A DNA stretch of 64,000 bases. Source: Chitinophaga japonensis (GTDB lineage Bacteria; Bacteroidota; Bacteroidia; Chitinophagales; Chitinophagaceae). The position numbers were made by a program, and so were the translations under genes. Each line of letters opens with the position of its first letter. Positions within the stretch are counted from its first letter, which is position 1. The stretch is from NCBI RefSeq assembly GCF_007830125.1, contig NZ_VLLG01000005.1, positions 496,001-560,000 of the forward strand, in the 5' to 3' direction. The notes under the pieces are model-generated. The model saw only the letters and a program-made list of their open reading frames with translations. It was not told the DNA's origin and searched no databases. Below, in pieces: positions 42,594 through 50,208 of the stretch.

Positions 42594-43139
42594 CTACACA
42601 TCATCATCATCCAGGCTATACTCGTTATTCTCTTCATCCTCGCTGCCACGGCTTTCCGCGGCATCATCATTCTCTGCGCCGGGCACGTCCAACTGTTCCG
42701 GCGGTTTCGGCTCGGATTCCTGGTCTTTCAGCCTGGTCAGCAGGTCCTTATTGCGCACGGATTCATCTTCCCCCAGGTCCATATCTTCGTCCCGCGGGCC
42801 TAAGTTATCCAGGTCGGCAGATGTAAGGTCCGCTTCCGTACCGGGTATGATCTCCGGGCTGGCATCTTCTTCTTCGGAAACCGTATCTTCCGCGAGTCCC
42901 GGATCGGGAAATTCCCCTGAAGGCGTAAAATATTCCACACTTTCCTTGGCGGTGACATCCGCCTGGGTAGGCATCATGGTCTCGTCTTCCGGTAGTTCGG
43001 GATCATCCTGCGCAGAAGTTGGGTCGTCCTGCGGCGGGGAGGCAGGCGGCTGCTGGTCAGGCTGCCGGGATGCAGGATGCTTGTTGATATTGTCAGTACG
43101 GTTGGATGAATGGCCGGTATCCGGGTTTTTCCTTTGCAT
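42594..43139 (-). CDS. Hypothetical acidic, probably disordered protein
   Basis: 181 aa from the ATG at 43139. Very rich in Asp, Glu, Pro and Ser, with runs such as PEDETMM, SEEEDASPE and the C-terminus EYSLDDDDV. No globular domain is apparent. The composition suggests an intrinsically disordered cytoplasmic protein. It is on the minus strand beside a YtxH-like gene, a pairing reminiscent of stress-related gene groups. Confidence 0.7.
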   Translation of the reverse strand: MQRKNPDTGHSSNRTDNINKHPASRQPDQQPPASPPQDDPTSAQDDPELPEDETMMPTQADVTAKESVEYFTPSGEFPDPGLAEDTVSEEEDASPEIIPGTEADLTSADLDNLGPRDEDMDLGEDESVRNKDLLTRLKDQESEPKPPEQLDVPGAENDDAAESRGSEDEENNEYSLDDDDV

Positions 43140-43193
43140 AACACATGGTTTTGTATAGGTGTCACCAAAATCAGACCAGCGGGAAAACCGGCT

Positions 43194-43243
43194 CAAAAAA
43201 AAATCCCCTGTTCATTCCGGGAGATACCTGTGATCTCCCGGAA
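43194..43243 (-). terminator. Possible terminator after the YtxH gene
   Basis: An 11-bp stem TTCCGGGAGAT/ATCTCCCGGAA (43215-43243), then on the minus strand an 11-nt spacer and nine T. The spacer is longer than usual for an intrinsic terminator. Confidence 0.4.
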
Positions 43244-43276
43244 CAACAAAGGAATCGTTAACAGTGCTGCTTGCCA

Positions 43277-43588
43277 TCAGCTATTTTGCGACAAAGCCTC
43301 TTTCCGGAACTTATCGTAAGAGGTTTTGCTCTCATCTATCAGTTTCAATACACGTTCCCGCACATCCTCCTTTAACCCGGTCACTTCATGCTCAAAAACA
43401 TGCCGCAGCTCCGCCAGGTTATCAGAGCCTTTTCCCAGCAAACGACCGATCCTGTAACGCCAGTTACCGGCCGTATACCGGATCTTTCTCCTGGTCTCCT
43501 CCCCGCTGTCGGGTGCGCAAAGCAACCCCACCACTACACCTGCCGCCACGCCGGCTAGCACGCCTGATAAAAAGTTCGTTGTGCTCAT
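43277..43588 (-). CDS. YtxH-domain protein
   Basis: 103 aa from the ATG at 43588. The N-terminal glycine-rich membrane helix FLSGVLAGVAAGVVVGLLCAP is followed by DSGEETRRKIR, the standard YtxH signature, and a charged helical tail. A general-stress-type membrane-anchored protein of unknown mechanism. Confidence 0.85.
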   Translation of the reverse strand: MSTTNFLSGVLAGVAAGVVVGLLCAPDSGEETRRKIRYTAGNWRYRIGRLLGKGSDNLAELRHVFEHEVTGLKEDVRERVLKLIDESKTSYDKFRKEALSQNS

Positions 43589-43674
43589 ATATGTACAATT
43601 TAAAGGTTTAACAAATAGACAAAGCACCTTGTTCATAGCGGTATGGGAAGAAATTTTCAAATATCAGGCCAAAG

Positions 43675-44922
43675 CTAGTTTTCCAGCATTTCATCCACCA
43701 GGCGGTTAAAATCCCGTTTGAACCGTTCGTAATGCTCACCGGTGCCGGGACCGGAAAAGCCGGTATGCACTTCTTTCACGCGGCCCTGCCTGTCTACAAA
43801 TATGGTGGTGGGGAACCCTTTGATAGCCGTGAGCTGCGGCAGGGTCTTTTCCGCTTTCTGTGGGTCCGATGGTGTAGCGCCTGTGATCAGTACGGGAAAC
43901 TGCACATCGAAACGCCGCAGGAAGCCGGTGAGGCTTTTGCGGGACTTCTCAAAATCCGGGGTGCGCTCGTAGGCCAGCCCGATGATCTCGATGCCGCGGT
44001 GTTTATTCTTTTGATACCACTGGCTGAGGTAAGCCGTTTCGTCCATGCAGTTGGGGCACCAGGACCCCAGCAGCGTAATGATCACGACCTTGCCTGTGAA
44101 GCGTTCATCTTTAATGCTGACGGGGGTACCGTTCATGTCCGGGAAAGTAAAGTCCAGCTTTTCCTGCCCGGGCTTTACGGACGCCAGGGTGGTCTCGTCG
44201 GGCAGCGCGGCTTTATCGTCCCGGCGGGCGGTCCAGCTCTCCTTCCCGCTGCCGATGCCGGCGTAGAAAACGCCCTGCTCCAGTATGCCCCTGGCCGTGA
44301 GCCGTGCAGTAAAGTAGTAGGCGTGCGATCCGTCAAAGGTGGACAGCTTCAGCGTGTCGCCGTCCATAATGCCTTCCAGGAAACGGTAGTCGCCGGTGGC
44401 GGTCAGGAAGGTGCCGGTCACCCGGCTGCCCTGCTGCCGGAACTCGCCCACGGCAAAAGAGCTGTCTGTGCCGTCCGGGGCGGTAAACCAGGTGGCCCAG
44501 CGCCCGCTTACATTGCCTTTGGCGGGCAGGTGCTGCGCGAAGCGCTCCCGTACGCCCGGGATGGCGGTAAAGGGTATGCTCATATCCCGGTTGGCCAGGT
44601 GGCGTATCCACAGGCCCTTTACTTTCCCGTCCGGCTGCAGTGCAGCCCTGAACTCGGAATCAAAGAAAGGCATCTTTATAAAGAGGGAATCTCCTTCCAG
44701 TTGTATATCGTCCACGAGTAAACGCTCGCCTGCATTCAGCACATACAGCACCTTTTTACCGGCGCTGTCTTTCACTTCGGCGTTGAATACGATATCCGCC
44801 CCGTCCTGCCGGTGCAGGCGCGCCTGCCAGGGGCCGTCCACAAATGCCTGCTGCGCGGAAGAGGATAATGCCGGCAAAGCACCCAATGCCAGCAGGTAAA
44901 GGAATGGTCTTAATGTTATCAT
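43675..44922 (-). CDS. TlpA-like secreted thiol-disulfide oxidoreductase
   Basis: 415 aa from the ATG at 44922. Signal peptide (LLALGALPALSSSAQ), a ~240-residue beta-rich N-terminal domain, then a TlpA/redoxin domain from about 265 with the active site GSWCPNCMDE, TAIKGFPTTIFVDRQGRV and a C-terminal helix. A periplasmic reductase with a substrate- or partner-binding N-domain. It starts 4 nt after the YggS stop, so the two form an operon. Confidence 0.9.
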   Translation of the reverse strand: MITLRPFLYLLALGALPALSSSAQQAFVDGPWQARLHRQDGADIVFNAEVKDSAGKKVLYVLNAGERLLVDDIQLEGDSLFIKMPFFDSEFRAALQPDGKVKGLWIRHLANRDMSIPFTAIPGVRERFAQHLPAKGNVSGRWATWFTAPDGTDSSFAVGEFRQQGSRVTGTFLTATGDYRFLEGIMDGDTLKLSTFDGSHAYYFTARLTARGILEQGVFYAGIGSGKESWTARRDDKAALPDETTLASVKPGQEKLDFTFPDMNGTPVSIKDERFTGKVVIITLLGSWCPNCMDETAYLSQWYQKNKHRGIEIIGLAYERTPDFEKSRKSLTGFLRRFDVQFPVLITGATPSDPQKAEKTLPQLTAIKGFPTTIFVDRQGRVKEVHTGFSGPGTGEHYERFKRDFNRLVDEMLEN

Positions 44923-44926
44923 GCTG

Positions 44927-45607
44927 TCAAATGTAGTTTCTTTCTCCAAAAATCATGCTTCCTATTCTTACCAGGGTGCTGCCTTCCTGCAGGGCCAGGC
45001 GGTAGTCGCCGCTCATGCCCATGGAAAGCTCCCGGAAATGGTCCTGGCCGGCAAAATAGCTCGCTTTTACCTGTGCATGCAGGTTTTTTAGCTGCCGGAA
45101 TTCTTTTTGTACCTGCGCGGCATCTTCCGTATTGGTGGCCATGCCCATCAGGCCGGCTATACGAACATGATGCTGCGGGGGCAACTGCCGCCATTCCCGG
45201 AGGAGCGTTTCCAGCCCGGCGGCGTCCAGGCCGAACTTGGTTTCCTCTTCGGCAATGTGCACCTGCAGCAGGCAGTCTATGACCCGCCCGTGCCGGGCCG
45301 CCTGTTTGCCGATCTCCTGCAGCAGTTTCAGGCTGTCTACCGCATGGATCATGCTGACGAAGGGTGCGATGTACTTTACTTTATTGGATTGCAGGTGGCC
45401 GATGAAATGCCATTCAATATCTGCAGGGAGGGCCGGCTGCTTCTGCACCAGCTCCTGCACGTAATTTTCGCCGAACACCCGCTGGCCGGCATCATACAGC
45501 GCCTGTATATCGGCTACAGGTTTGGTTTTGGAAACAGCTACCAGCCTTGCGCCATAGGGTTGCAACTGCTCCTGTAGCTGCTGGTAAACGGGTAAGTTGA
45601 TAGACAT
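44927..45607 (-). CDS. YggS-family pyridoxal-phosphate homeostasis protein
   Basis: 226 aa, cytoplasmic, alanine-racemase-like TIM-barrel fold that binds PLP. PLP lysine in LVAVSKTKPV, then FGENYVQE, WHFIGHLQSNK, GLMGMATN, LSMGMSGDY and the C-terminal phosphate site VRIGSMIFGERNY. Length is usual for the family. The start at 45607 avoids a low-complexity upstream extension. Confidence 0.94.
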   Translation of the reverse strand: MSINLPVYQQLQEQLQPYGARLVAVSKTKPVADIQALYDAGQRVFGENYVQELVQKQPALPADIEWHFIGHLQSNKVKYIAPFVSMIHAVDSLKLLQEIGKQAARHGRVIDCLLQVHIAEEETKFGLDAAGLETLLREWRQLPPQHHVRIAGLMGMATNTEDAAQVQKEFRQLKNLHAQVKASYFAGQDHFRELSMGMSGDYRLALQEGSTLVRIGSMIFGERNYI

Positions 45608-45620
45608 GGTGCAAAAATAG

Positions 45621-45779
45621 AAATTCCAAACCGGGAAATTCCAAATCCCAAATCGGGAAATTCCAAAATTGATACGCATCCCCTGAACAATCTGCAAACC
45701 GCCTTTATACTGGTGTTTGTCAGCAGTTTGGAATTTGGGATTTGGGTTTTGGAATTTGGAATTTGGAATTTGGAATTTA
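45621..45779. repeat. Low-complexity GGAATTT/AAATTCC inverted repeats
   Basis: Arm 1 (45621-45669) has repeated AAATTCCAAA and CCAAATCCCAAAT. Arm 2 (45727-45778) has GGAATTTGGGATTTGGG and then a TTTGGAA unit four times. The arms are complementary and flank 57 nt. The array sits between YggS and the acyl-CoA dehydrogenase gene and touches the end of the latter. Such short-unit arrays are common in Bacteroidota intergenic DNA. Confidence 0.7.
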
Positions 45780-46916
45780 ACCCAATATTGCCCTGCTGAT
45801 CACGATCCTTTGCACTTCGGAAGTGCCTTCATAGATCTGGGTGATCTTGGCATCGCGCATCAGGCGCTCCACATGGTACTCTTTTACATAGCCATAGCCG
45901 CCATGCACCTGAACAGCCTCCGTGGTCACCCACATGGCGGTTTCCGAGGCAAACACCTTGGCCATGGAGCTGGACAGCGTATAGTCCAGGTGGTTATCCT
46001 TTTCCCAGGCGGCCTTCAGGCAAAGCAGGCGGGCGGCCTCTATCTGGGTGGCCATATCCGCCAATTTGAACTGGATGGCCTGGTGCTGGCTGATCTCCTT
46101 GCCAAAGGCTTTTCTTTCCCTGGAATATTTCAGGGCCAGCTCATAAGCGCCGCTGGCAATGCCCAGCGCCTGGGAAGCAATGCCGATGCGGCCGCCGGCC
46201 AGCGTTTTCATGGCGAATTTGAACCCGAAGCCGTCCTCCCCGATGCGGTTCTCCTTCGGTACCTTCACATCCTGGAACATGATGCTGTGGGTGTCGCTGC
46301 CGCGGATGCCCAGCTTGTTCTCCTTGGCGCCTACCGTTACACCCGGCCAGCTCTTTTCCACGATAAAGGCATTGATGCCCTTGCTGCCCTTCTCCGGGTG
46401 CGTGTGGGCGATCACCAGGTAGGTGCCGGCGGAATTGCCGTTGGTGATCCAGTTCTTGGTGCCGTTCAGCAGGTAATGATCACCTTTGTCCTCCGCGGTG
46501 GTACGCTGGGAGGTGGCGTCTGATCCGGCTTCCGGCTCGCTCAGTAAAAAGGCGCCTATCACTTCCCCTTTTGCCAGGGGTACCAGGTATTTTTGTTTCT
46601 GCTCCTCGGTGCCGAAGGTTTCCAGGCCCCAGCATACCAGGGAATTGTTCACGCTCATGCATACAGAGGTAGAGGCGTCTATTTTGGATATCTCTTCCAT
46701 AGCCAGCACATAGGAAATAGTGTCCAGGCCCGCGCCGCCGTAGGTTGGGCTTACCATCATGCCCAGGAAGCCCAGCTCGCCCAGTTGCTTTACCTGCTCG
46801 GCGGGAAACTTTTGCTGCTCATCACGCGCTATTACGCCGGGCAGCAGCTCATGCACGGCAAAGTCACGGGCGGCCTTCTGTATCATTAAATGCTCTTCCG
46901 AAAGTTGAAAATTCAT
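45777..46916 (-). CDS. Acyl-CoA dehydrogenase
   Basis: 379 aa, flavoenzyme of fatty-acid or branched-chain acyl-CoA oxidation. N-terminal helical domain, the FAD-contact segment AFLLSEPEAGSDATSQRT, FVITNG-like KNWITNGNSAG, and C-terminal helices with RKAFGKEISQHQAIQFKLAD. The catalytic base is the Glu in TQIYEGTSEVQR. Short-chain-type length. Confidence 0.95.
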   Translation of the reverse strand: MNFQLSEEHLMIQKAARDFAVHELLPGVIARDEQQKFPAEQVKQLGELGFLGMMVSPTYGGAGLDTISYVLAMEEISKIDASTSVCMSVNNSLVCWGLETFGTEEQKQKYLVPLAKGEVIGAFLLSEPEAGSDATSQRTTAEDKGDHYLLNGTKNWITNGNSAGTYLVIAHTHPEKGSKGINAFIVEKSWPGVTVGAKENKLGIRGSDTHSIMFQDVKVPKENRIGEDGFGFKFAMKTLAGGRIGIASQALGIASGAYELALKYSRERKAFGKEISQHQAIQFKLADMATQIEAARLLCLKAAWEKDNHLDYTLSSSMAKVFASETAMWVTTEAVQVHGGYGYVKEYHVERLMRDAKITQIYEGTSEVQRIVISRAILG

Positions 46917-47173
46917 AGTAATAATTGTTTTGATGCGGTGTTGTTAATAAGCTGATGCGCTGATATGTTAATGTGCTAATGTAGGAAAAATCGCCGCATG
47001 CATCGTCAGCACATTAAAATTCAATGTTATTTATCATTCATCCCTAAACGTTGAACAAATTCTTACAAGTGCGCAGCCTTATTGGAATTGATTCAGTATT
47101 TCCCGCCGCTTTATGCAAAGCATCGCAAACCGCGGCTTAGGCCGGTGAATTAAAAATCCAGTAGCTTGCCGGC

Positions 47174-48121
47174 ATGAAGAACATCAAAATCATTGAGGTT
47201 AAATCGGAAATAGGGGCCGGCACCCGGGGCGCCAGCCTGGGCATAGATGCTATCAAGATTGCGGCGCTGGACTTCATGAGCAACTTTTTTGTGCACTTTC
47301 CCTCCGAAGTGATCGAAACTGAAAATAAACTGCTGTTTGAACCGATAGAATCCCCTTTTGCCAAGCGCATCAAAGGCACTTATAACCTGTATGAGCGTAT
47401 CAGCAAAAGCGTGTGCGATACCGTAAAATCCAACTGGTTCCCCGTAGTGCTGTCCGGCGACCACAGCACGGCCGGGGCCACCATTGCGGGCCTGAAAATG
47501 GCGCATCCCAAATCCAAGCTGGGCGTGATCTGGATAGATGCCCATGCGGACCTCCACACCCCTTACACCACGCCTTCCGGCAACATGCACGGCATGCCCC
47601 TGGCCATTTCCATTGCGGAAGACAACCTGGAATATAAAGCGCATGAGCTGGACGAGAATACGGCCAAAACCTGGAACGCCCTGAAGCACATCGGCAAGAT
47701 AGCGCCCAAGGTGCTGCCGGAAGATATCGTGTTCATTTCCCTGCGGGACTATGAGAAGGAAGAGGACCACCTGATCAAGAAATACGGTATGAAGGTGGTT
47801 ACCACCGGCGAAGTGCGGCGCAAGGGCCCGGAAAACGTTTCCCGCTCCGTATTCCGCTACCTGAGCGATTGCGATTACATATATGTATCCTTTGACGTGG
47901 ACAGCCTGGACGCTTCTATTTCCAGGGGCACCGGCACCCCGGTGAGCAACGGACTGCGGGAAAGGGAGGCAGAGGACCTGATCGCCAAGTTCATGCAGCA
48001 CCGCAAGATCTGCTGCTTCGAGATCACGGAGGTAAACCCCACCCTGGACCGGGAAAACCTGATGGCGGAGATCGCTTTTAATATATTGCAGCGCAGCGTG
48101 AACCTGCTCCTTTTGAATTAA
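47174..48121 (+). CDS. Arginase/agmatinase/formimidoylglutamase family protein
   Basis: 315 aa ureohydrolase fold with the binuclear Mn motifs SGDHST, WIDAHADLHTP and SFDVDSLDASI, and a C-terminal EITEVNPTLD segment. The arginase-type start GAGTRGASLGIDAI suggests arginase rather than agmatinase. The preceding 257-nt gap (46917-47173) holds no gene. Confidence 0.92.
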   Translation: MKNIKIIEVKSEIGAGTRGASLGIDAIKIAALDFMSNFFVHFPSEVIETENKLLFEPIESPFAKRIKGTYNLYERISKSVCDTVKSNWFPVVLSGDHSTAGATIAGLKMAHPKSKLGVIWIDAHADLHTPYTTPSGNMHGMPLAISIAEDNLEYKAHELDENTAKTWNALKHIGKIAPKVLPEDIVFISLRDYEKEEDHLIKKYGMKVVTTGEVRRKGPENVSRSVFRYLSDCDYIYVSFDVDSLDASISRGTGTPVSNGLREREAEDLIAKFMQHRKICCFEITEVNPTLDRENLMAEIAFNILQRSVNLLLLN

Positions 48122-48122
48122 T

Positions 48123-48210
48123 AATTAATAATTAAGAATACCTGTAACACCAGTGGCTCATTGAAACGCCATTGTTACGATTATTAATTATTAATTCTTA
48201 ATTATTAATT
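48123..48210. repeat. AT-rich inverted repeat between converging genes
   Basis: A perfect 17-nt inverted repeat (48123-48139 against 48194-48210, core AATTAATAATTAAGAAT) around a 54-nt spacer. It covers the end of the arginase gene's 3' side and the last codons of the convergent DUF3810 gene. Possibly a bidirectional transcription stop or a palindromic intergenic element. Confidence 0.6.
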
Positions 48211-49294
48211 ACTGAATGCGCAGATAAGCAATCAGCCACCCCACCACTTCGCTATAGCTGTAAATACCTTTTTCCTGTTTGTTGGCTTTCAGGTACTGGT
48301 CGTAAATCAGTTGGGAATAATCGTCCAGCGGGCCCCGGTACGCTTTGTAGAAATCCGTCAGCACCCGGTAGTCTGCCTTTACGCCGGGCACAGCCCGCTC
48401 CCATACCTGCCGGGCCAGGGCGGTGTCCCGCCGGGAGAGCTGTCCCGTGCTGTACAGGAACATCTCGAAATGCGCGGCATAACGGAAACGCACATCCTGC
48501 GCCTGGCTGGCCGCCAGGTAGCCGATGAAGTTGGCGGTTTCTTCCGGCGCGTAGCCCAGTTGGTGCGCTATTTCATGGCAGGTAGTGAACGGCCGCATAA
48601 AAAAAGGCGTGGTGGTGTTTACCTGCGCCTCATTGGTAAAGGGATTAAGATACCCCGTGACCCCCATATAGTTCAGCCAGCGGCCAAACAGGGCCGGTTT
48701 TATGGAAGGATATTCATAATGCAGCGAGGGCCATTGCGTCTCCGCTTTGCGATAGGCCTGTATCGCCCGGCGGAATATCTGCGCGCTGTCCCGGTCAGGG
48801 GGCGTTACGCCCAGGGTATCGCCCAGGGCCGCTTTGTAGCCGTTCACCTGCTGCACCAACGTGTCTGCCAGGCGGTACAACTGGGCCGTGGTATAGGGCT
48901 TTACCTGCAGGCCCAGTTCCTTTGCAGGCGAGTGCCGGCGGTAGTTGTAGCCCCACAGCACCAGGAAGGCCAGGTATACGCTCAGCACGAAAGCCAGCCC
49001 TCTCAGCAGGTGCAGCCCAGCCTCCTGCCAGCGTGCCCGGATCATTTTATAACATAGTTTTAACAAAAAAATTACGGCGGTTACAACCCAGGCGGTATAT
49101 ATTAGATCGCCGACGCTGAAAGGCACTATTCCTGTTACACGTCTGAAAACAGCACTTATCCAAATATAGAACCTATGAAAGTAGAAATGAGCAAAATCAT
49201 CACTTACCGCGAATAACAGCTTTAACAACAACAGGCCTAAAACTGTTATCCCTATACGGGTGGCAGTCCTTTTGATAATAGCTTTTTGTTCCAT
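48209..49294 (-). CDS. DUF3810 membrane protein, probable zinc metallopeptidase
   Basis: 361 aa from the ATG at 49294. Three N-terminal membrane helices (about 14-30, 60-85, 100-122), then a soluble domain with FTTCHEIAHQLGYAPEETANF, an HExxH zinc site with downstream Glu. The family is uncharacterised. It starts 22 nt from the divergent fructosamine-kinase gene. Confidence 0.87.
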   Translation of the reverse strand: MEQKAIIKRTATRIGITVLGLLLLKLLFAVSDDFAHFYFHRFYIWISAVFRRVTGIVPFSVGDLIYTAWVVTAVIFLLKLCYKMIRARWQEAGLHLLRGLAFVLSVYLAFLVLWGYNYRRHSPAKELGLQVKPYTTAQLYRLADTLVQQVNGYKAALGDTLGVTPPDRDSAQIFRRAIQAYRKAETQWPSLHYEYPSIKPALFGRWLNYMGVTGYLNPFTNEAQVNTTTPFFMRPFTTCHEIAHQLGYAPEETANFIGYLAASQAQDVRFRYAAHFEMFLYSTGQLSRRDTALARQVWERAVPGVKADYRVLTDFYKAYRGPLDDYSQLIYDQYLKANKQEKGIYSYSEVVGWLIAYLRIQ

Positions 49295-49316
49295 AATGAA
49301 ATAACCGGTGAGAACG

Positions 49317-50198
49317 ATGACCGATGACATATTGCTGCATGAATTGTCTGTCAAGCTGTCCGCACAATCGGGCATGAAAATACAGATTAATCACGCAGAA
49401 AGGATACACGGAGGAGATATTAATGAAACCTGGAAACTGGAAACCAATGAAGGCGCCTGGTTCCTGAAACTGAATGATGCCCGGCGCTACCCGGATATGT
49501 TTGCCAAAGAATACAGCGGCCTGGAAGCCCTGCGTAAAACCGCCGCTATTACCCTGCCGCAGCCGGTATGCCATGGCAAGGCCAACGGCCGGGCTTTCCT
49601 GGTGACCACTTTCCTGGACAAGGGCGGCGCGGTGCCGGATTTCTGGGAGAACTTTGCCGCCTCCCTGGCCAGGCTGCACCGGAATACCCAATCCCATTTC
49701 GGCTTTTATGAATCCAACTATATCGGCTCGCTGAAACAATATAACACGCCTTTCAGCAGTTGGCCCGTTTTCTATGCCTTTAACCGGCTGATGCCGCTGG
49801 CCCGGCAGGCTTTTGACCGGCACCTGCTGGACAAAACGGCCCTGGGGCAGGTGGAACAGCTCTGCAGGCGCCTGCCTTCCATATTCCCGGAAGAGCCGCC
49901 TGCCCTGCTCCATGGCGACCTGTGGTCCGGCAACTTTATGGTTGGGCCCGACGGGCGCGCCTGCATTTACGACCCGGCCGTGTACTACGGGCACCGGGAA
50001 ATGGACCTGGCCATGACCCGTCTCTTCGGTGGTTTTGACAACCGTTTTTACCATGCCTACCAGGAACAGTACCCGCTGGCCACCGGCTGGCAGGCGCGCA
50101 TCGGCATTTGCCAGTTGTATCCCCTGCTGGTGCATGTGCTCCTGTTTGGCGGCAGCTATGTGGATAGTGTGAAGGAAATACTGAGGGAAAACACCTGA
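49317..50198 (+). CDS. Fructosamine kinase family protein
   Basis: 293 aa from the ATG at 49317; a GTG at 49308 is possible. Aminoglycoside-phosphotransferase-like kinase fold: EGAWFLKLN (ATP lysine), the HRNTQSHFGFYESNYIGSL family motif, catalytic LLHGDLWSGNFM, and YDPAVYYGHREMDLAM with the metal-binding Asp. It phosphorylates protein-bound fructosamines (ribulosamines in bacteria), allowing deglycation. Confidence 0.93.
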   Translation: MTDDILLHELSVKLSAQSGMKIQINHAERIHGGDINETWKLETNEGAWFLKLNDARRYPDMFAKEYSGLEALRKTAAITLPQPVCHGKANGRAFLVTTFLDKGGAVPDFWENFAASLARLHRNTQSHFGFYESNYIGSLKQYNTPFSSWPVFYAFNRLMPLARQAFDRHLLDKTALGQVEQLCRRLPSIFPEEPPALLHGDLWSGNFMVGPDGRACIYDPAVYYGHREMDLAMTRLFGGFDNRFYHAYQEQYPLATGWQARIGICQLYPLLVHVLLFGGSYVDSVKEILRENT

Positions 50199-50208
50199 TA
50201 GCTAACAG

